Assembly: GCA_022710245.1 (NCBI GenBank)
Contig: JAKLHH010000039.1
Span: 1 to 16,420 of the forward strand
Source of the DNA: Myxococcota bacterium
GTDB taxonomy: Bacteria; Myxococcota; Polyangia; GCA-2747355; JAKLHH01
Direction of reading: 5' to 3'
DNA length: 16,420 bases
Positions within the stretch are counted from its first letter, which is position 1. Every line of letters begins with the position of its first letter. Below, one piece after another: positions 13,121-16,420 of the stretch. The notes beneath the pieces were generated by a model. It worked only from the letters and a program-made list of their open reading frames with translations, did not search any database and was not told the origin of the DNA. The position numbers and the translations under genes are program-made.

Positions 13121-15856
13121 ATGGCGAGCGAGAAGATCCTGATCGTGGAGGACGATGGCATCCTCGCCGCGCACCTCGAGGACGTCCTGGCGGCGCTCGG
13201 CTACCGTCCGCTGCCGCCGGTGGCGAGCGCGGAGGCCGCGCTGGCCGCTGCCACCACGCTGCAGCCCGACCTGGTGCTGATGGACATCGAGCTCAGCGGC
13301 GAGGCGAGCGGCATCGTCGCGGCGGAGCAGATCCGCGCCTGCGTCGAGGTCCCCATCATCTTCGTCACCGGCTACTCCAACGACCCGCTGCTGCAGCAGG
13401 CCAAGACCGCCGTCCCCTACGGCTACCTGATCAAGCCAGTGCCCGAGCGCGAGCTCGCGGCGACCATCGAGCTCGCGCTCCACCGGCACGCGCTCGACCG
13501 TCGCCTCCGCGCCAGCGAGGCGGCGCTGCGCGCCAGCGAGGAGCGCTACCGCCGCCTGGTGGAGAACCTCAACGAGGGGATCTGGGAGATCGACGCCGCC
13601 GGCGTCACCACCTTCGTCAACCCGAAGCTCACCGAGCTCCTCGGCTACAGCCCCGAGGAGATGCTCGGCCGGCACCTCTTCTCCTTCATCCGGCCCGAGG
13701 CGATCGCCGACTGCCAGGAGAAGCTGGCGCGGCGAGCCGCGGGTGTGCGCGAGCAGCACGACTTCGAGTTCCTGCGCAAGGACGGCAGCGTGATGGTGGC
13801 CCGCCTCGAGACCTCGCCGATCCTCGACGAGGCCGGGCGCCACGTGGGAGCCATCGCGGGGGTCGCCGACATCACGGACCGCAAGCGCGCCGAGGAGGCG
13901 CTGGCGCGGAGCCGCGATGAGCTGCATGCGGTCTACGACAGCGCGCCCGTCATGATGTGCGTCCTCGACGCGGAGCGTGCCGTGCGCTACGTGAACGCCG
14001 CGTTCGTCGAGTACGTGGGGCGGCCCGCGGGGGAGCTGCGCGGCGAGCGGGCCTGCGGCGTGCTCGGCTGCGCGCACGCCAGCGACGATCCTCGCGGGTG
14101 CGGGTTCGGGCCGAGCTGCCCCGCCTGCGCGCTCCGCCGCGGCCTCGAGGCAGCGCTCGCCGAGGGCACCATCAGCCGCGGGGTCGAGCAGCGCGCGTCG
14201 CTGCGGCGGACCGACGGCCACCAGGACGAGGTGGTGTTCCTCGCCGCGATGGCGCCGCTCAGGGCCGACGGAGAGCGGAGCGTCCTCCTCTGCCTGGAGG
14301 ATATCACCGAGCGGAGGCGCGCCGAGGAGGCGCTGCGCGCCAGCGAGGAGCGCTACCGTCGCGTCGTGCAGCACGCACGCGAGGCGATCGTGGTGGCCCA
14401 GGACGGGGTCCTCAAGCTCGCCAACCCGGCCTCCGAGGCGCTCACCGGCCTGCCCGCGGCGGTGCTCGCCAGCCGTCCGTTCACCGAGATGATCCATCCC
14501 GACGATCGCGCGCTGGTCGTCAGCCGCCACCTGAGCCGCCTGCGAGGCGAGGGGGGGCCTCTCCGCTACTGCTTTCGCGTGGTGAGGCCGAGCGGCGAGG
14601 TGCGCTCGGTGGAGATCAGCGGCGCTGTCTGCATCGACTGGGAGGGGCGGCCAGCGACGCTCAACTTCCTCACCGACATCACCGATCGCCGCCGCGCCGA
14701 GGAGGAGCGCGCCAGCCTCGAGGCCCAGCTGCACCACGCGATGAAGATGGAGGCGATGGGCCGGCTCGCCGGCGGCGTCGCCCACGACTTCAACAACCTC
14801 CTCACCACCATCAGCGGCAACACCCTCCTCGCGCTCGAGGACCTCCCCGCCGGCCACCCGGTCCGCGATCTGCTCGAGGACGTCGGCCATGCAGCGACGA
14901 GCGCGGCCTCGCTGACCCGTCAGCTCCTCGCCTTCTCGCGCAAGCAGGTGATCGAGCCGCGGTTCCTCGATCTGAACCAGCAGCTCCAGCAGCTCGAGCG
15001 CATGCTGCGCCGCCTGATCGGCGAGGACATCGAGCTGGAGACCAGGCTGACGGCCGGGCTCCCCGCGCTCCGCGCCGATCCCGGCCAGCTCGAGCAGGTG
15101 CTGGTCAACCTGGCGGTCAACGCGCGAGACGCGATGCCCGACGGCGGCCGGCTCTGCCTGGCCACCGCCCAGGTGCTCCTCGACGAGGCCGCCGGCGCAG
15201 CGCGCGGGCTCCCCGCGGGACGCTACCTCCAGCTGACCGTCACCGACACTGGCCGCGGGATGACCGAGGAGGTCCAGCGGCGGCTCTTCGAACCCTTCTT
15301 CACCACCAAGGCCAAGGAGCAGGGCACCGGGCTCGGCCTGGCCACCACCTACGGGGCCGTCCGCCAGGCGGGTGGGCTGATCGAGGTCGAGTCCTCGCCG
15401 GGCGCGGGCAGCGCCTTCCGCATCCTGCTGCCCGCCGTCGAGGAGGCGCCCGAGGCCGTGGTGACCGTCGACGCCGGCTCGCGTCAGCGCGGCGGAGGGA
15501 CCATCCTCCTCGTCGAGGATGAGCCTGCCGTGCGCGCCATCGCCGGGCGCATCCTGCGTCGCGCGGGCTATGACGTGCTCGAGGCCTCGAACGGCGCCGA
15601 GGCCTGCCAGGTCGCCGGCGCACACGAGAGCATCGACCTCCTCATCACCGACGTCGTGATGCCCGGGATGAACGGCCGCGAGCTGGCGACCCGGCTCGGG
15701 CGCCCGGGCCTGGCGGTGCTCTTCACCTCGGGCTACATCGACGATGTGCTCGCGGACCGGGACCTGGCCGCGGCGGGACACAGCTTCCTGGCCAAGCCGT
15801 ACCCCCCGGCCGTGCTGCTGGAGAAGGTGGAGGCCGCGCTGGCCGGGCGGCGCTGA
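13121..15856 (+). CDS. Hybrid sensor kinase REC-PAS-PAS-PAS-HisKA-HATPase-REC
   Basis: The 911-residue soluble protein starts 3 bp after the preceding kinase stop. REC1 (about 5-122) has acidic D11/D12, phospho-acceptor D55 (LMDIEL), a VTGYS switch and K105. Three PAS domains follow (about 140-256, 266-398 and 408-526). HisKA (about 536-605) carries H555 in GGVAHDFNNL; HATPase_c (about 650-772) has N667, TDTGRGM (708-714) and GTGLGLA (735-741). REC2 (about 794-908) has E799/D800/E801, D844 (ITDVVMPG) and K892. All catalytic residues look intact. PAS2 contains five cysteines (312, 317, 327, 333, 336), suggesting a metal, Fe-S or redox site. REC1 is a plausible target of the upstream HisKA_2 kinase, with phosphate then regulating H555 and passing to D844. 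No DNA-binding or enzymatic output domain is present, so the final target lies elsewhere. Confidence 0.92.
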   Translation: MASEKILIVEDDGILAAHLEDVLAALGYRPLPPVASAEAALAAATTLQPDLVLMDIELSGEASGIVAAEQIRACVEVPIIFVTGYSNDPLLQQAKTAVPYGYLIKPVPERELAATIELALHRHALDRRLRASEAALRASEERYRRLVENLNEGIWEIDAAGVTTFVNPKLTELLGYSPEEMLGRHLFSFIRPEAIADCQEKLARRAAGVREQHDFEFLRKDGSVMVARLETSPILDEAGRHVGAIAGVADITDRKRAEEALARSRDELHAVYDSAPVMMCVLDAERAVRYVNAAFVEYVGRPAGELRGERACGVLGCAHASDDPRGCGFGPSCPACALRRGLEAALAEGTISRGVEQRASLRRTDGHQDEVVFLAAMAPLRADGERSVLLCLEDITERRRAEEALRASEERYRRVVQHAREAIVVAQDGVLKLANPASEALTGLPAAVLASRPFTEMIHPDDRALVVSRHLSRLRGEGGPLRYCFRVVRPSGEVRSVEISGAVCIDWEGRPATLNFLTDITDRRRAEEERASLEAQLHHAMKMEAMGRLAGGVAHDFNNLLTTISGNTLLALEDLPAGHPVRDLLEDVGHAATSAASLTRQLLAFSRKQVIEPRFLDLNQQLQQLERMLRRLIGEDIELETRLTAGLPALRADPGQLEQVLVNLAVNARDAMPDGGRLCLATAQVLLDEAAGAARGLPAGRYLQLTVTDTGRGMTEEVQRRLFEPFFTTKAKEQGTGLGLATTYGAVRQAGGLIEVESSPGAGSAFRILLPAVEEAPEAVVTVDAGSRQRGGGTILLVEDEPAVRAIAGRILRRAGYDVLEASNGAEACQVAGAHESIDLLITDVVMPGMNGRELATRLGRPGLAVLFTSGYIDDVLADRDLAAAGHSFLAKPYPPAVLLEKVEAALAGRR
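13523..13551 (+). repeat. Direct repeat of PAS N-cap (second copy 14330-14358)
   Basis: A 29-bp sequence encoding ALRASEERYR is identical at 13523-13551 and 14330-14358, at the start of the first and third PAS domains of the hybrid kinase. It reflects module duplication and the coiled linker between PAS units. Confidence 0.7.
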
Positions 15857-15871
15857 GGCAGCGCCGAGCTT

Positions 15872-15886
15872 CGCGCCAGGGGCGCG
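15872..15886. terminator. Compact GC hairpin between convergent genes, weak terminator candidate
   Basis: CGCGCC (15872-15877) and GGCGCG (15881-15886) form a perfect 6-bp stem with a 3-nt loop, 16 bp after the hybrid kinase stop and before the convergent Rrf2 stop. No T tract follows on either strand, so if it helps termination it is not a classical intrinsic terminator. Confidence 0.3.
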
Positions 15887-15892
15887 GCGGGA

Positions 15893-15920
15893 GCGATCAG
15901 CTCGCGGCGATCAGCTCGCG
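15893..15920. repeat. Tandem 14-bp direct repeat at the Rrf2 gene 3' end
   Basis: GCGATCAGCTCGCG occurs twice back to back (15893-15906 and 15907-15920). The second copy contains the stop codon and last codons of the Rrf2-family gene; the first lies just beyond it. It looks like a small slippage duplication and could change the C-terminus only if the stop were lost. Confidence 0.75.
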
Positions 15921-16339
15921 GCGAGCTTGCGCGGGACCGCCGGAAGCTCCGAGACCGGAGTGCTCTCGAGGGCGCGACGGACCACGTCGTTGACCGAGCA
16001 CGCGACGTTGTGCAGCGGGCAGCCGCTGGCGCAGAGCGTGCGTCCGAGCAAGCAGTGTGGGGCTTGCACCGGCCCGTCGAAGAGCTCGATGAGCTCCAGC
16101 AGCGTCAGCCCGTGCGGGTCGCGGGCCAGCACGAACCCACCCTTGGGCCCACGCCGCGAGCTCACCAGACCGACGCGGTTGAGCCGCTGCAGCACCTTGT
16201 TGAGGTGATCACGGGAACAACCGATGGTGGCGGCGATCTCGACGGCCGAGATGGGCGTGTCGGACTGACCATGGGTGGCGATGAAGGCAGTGGCGTGGAC
16301 AGCGAGGTTGGCGGCTTCGGACAGCTTGAAGATGTTCAT
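15911..16339 (-). CDS. Rrf2-family transcriptional regulator, probably Fe-S dependent
   Basis: The 142-residue protein is of normal length for Rrf2 regulators (IscR, NsrR, RsrR and relatives). The N-terminal winged helix-turn-helix spans about 1-80, with the recognition helix in CSRDHLNKVLQRLNRVGLV and the wing in SRRGPKGGFVLARDP. A cysteine cluster follows: C96, C103, C107 and C114 with H110 (CLLGRTLC, GCPLHNVAC). IscR and NsrR hold a 2Fe-2S or 4Fe-4S cluster with three cysteines in this region and sense iron-sulfur status or nitric oxide; the spacing here (six, then three residues) is not the C-x5-C-x5-C I recall for those two, so the exact sensor type is open. An extra Cys41 sits in the recognition helix. 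The ATG at 16339 gives the canonical MNIFKLSEAA start. No target gene is visible; one may lie right of the window. Confidence 0.88.
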   Translation of the reverse strand: MNIFKLSEAANLAVHATAFIATHGQSDTPISAVEIAATIGCSRDHLNKVLQRLNRVGLVSSRRGPKGGFVLARDPHGLTLLELIELFDGPVQAPHCLLGRTLCASGCPLHNVACSVNDVVRRALESTPVSELPAVPRKLAAS

Positions 16340-16359
16340 GCGTATTTGGTCCTACAACA

Positions 16360-16393
16360 CCAATTGAACGAAACTCCCAAGGCTTTCAATTGG
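16360..16393. promoter_or_regulatory. Inverted repeat upstream of the Rrf2 gene, operator candidate
   Basis: CCAATTGAA (16360-16368) and TTCAATTGG (16385-16393) are perfect 9-bp inverted repeats separated by 16 bp, in AT-richer DNA starting 21 bp upstream of the Rrf2-family ATG. On the minus strand the distal arm supplies TTGAAA, a good -35 element, though I see no good -10 at the right distance. The site fits autoregulation by a dimeric regulator or shared control of a divergent gene beyond the window. Confidence 0.45.
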
Positions 16394-16420
16394 GGAGAAC
16401 CCGTAAGGCAGGTGCCCTAG

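Noticed and set aside
10097..15781. A 1894-codon open frame on the minus strand
   Set aside because: It is antisense to the two kinase genes and part of asnB. The proteins on the correct strand have complete, ordered domains; the antisense frame is low-complexity Arg/Ala/Gly/Leu-rich and arises from GC-rich third positions.
1..16420. CRISPR array, prophage or complete insertion sequence
   Set aside because: There are no regularly spaced direct repeats, no recognisable transposase or integrase, and no phage structural gene; repeats seen are PAS linkers and one 14-bp tandem duplication.

Overview
The window is very GC-rich DNA with strong G/C preference at third codon positions. It carries a Cys-dense modular lipoprotein, FecR and PEGA lipoproteins, a PQQ-like propeller and several multi-PAS sensor kinases. 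This mix suggests a Myxococcota-like (former deltaproteobacterial) genome; that is an inference from gene style, as no taxonomic marker is present. The long antisense reading frames across the window are side effects of composition and are not annotated.

Left part (1-2680, minus): a membrane sensor that looks like a histidine kinase, followed after 8 bp by an aconitase/LeuC-family large subunit that runs off the left edge. Both depart from their families at key catalytic positions. The kinase has Arg in place of the phospho-His and no recognisable N-box or G1 box. The LeuC-like protein has Val at the catalytic Glu position and Pro in the DSH motif. Diverging from them (2824-4529, plus) is a pair of lipoproteins, FecR plus Fn3-like repeats and then a small PEGA protein.

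Middle (4530-6925): a visibly less GC-rich and less orderly stretch. It holds an apparently frameshifted small gene, a PQQ-like beta-propeller gene with no signal peptide but a Cys-rich in-frame extension lacking a start codon, and about 500 bp of hairpin-rich non-coding DNA. At the left end of that DNA is a good minus-strand intrinsic terminator, so an unannotated RNA is possible. Next come a small secreted tandem-repeat protein (minus) and, diverging from it, a lipoprotein with 41 cysteines (plus).

Right part (8611-16420): a glutamine-hydrolysing asparagine synthetase (minus) diverges from a tight two-gene signalling operon (plus). The first gene is a GAF-PAS-PAS-PAS kinase of the HisKA_2 type. 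The second is a hybrid REC-PAS-PAS-PAS-HisKA-HATPase-REC protein whose middle PAS domain carries a five-cysteine cluster. Together they could form a phosphorelay, but no output protein is in the window. The window ends with a convergent Rrf2-family regulator carrying clustered C-terminal cysteines. Upstream of it is a 9-bp-arm inverted repeat that is a good operator candidate.
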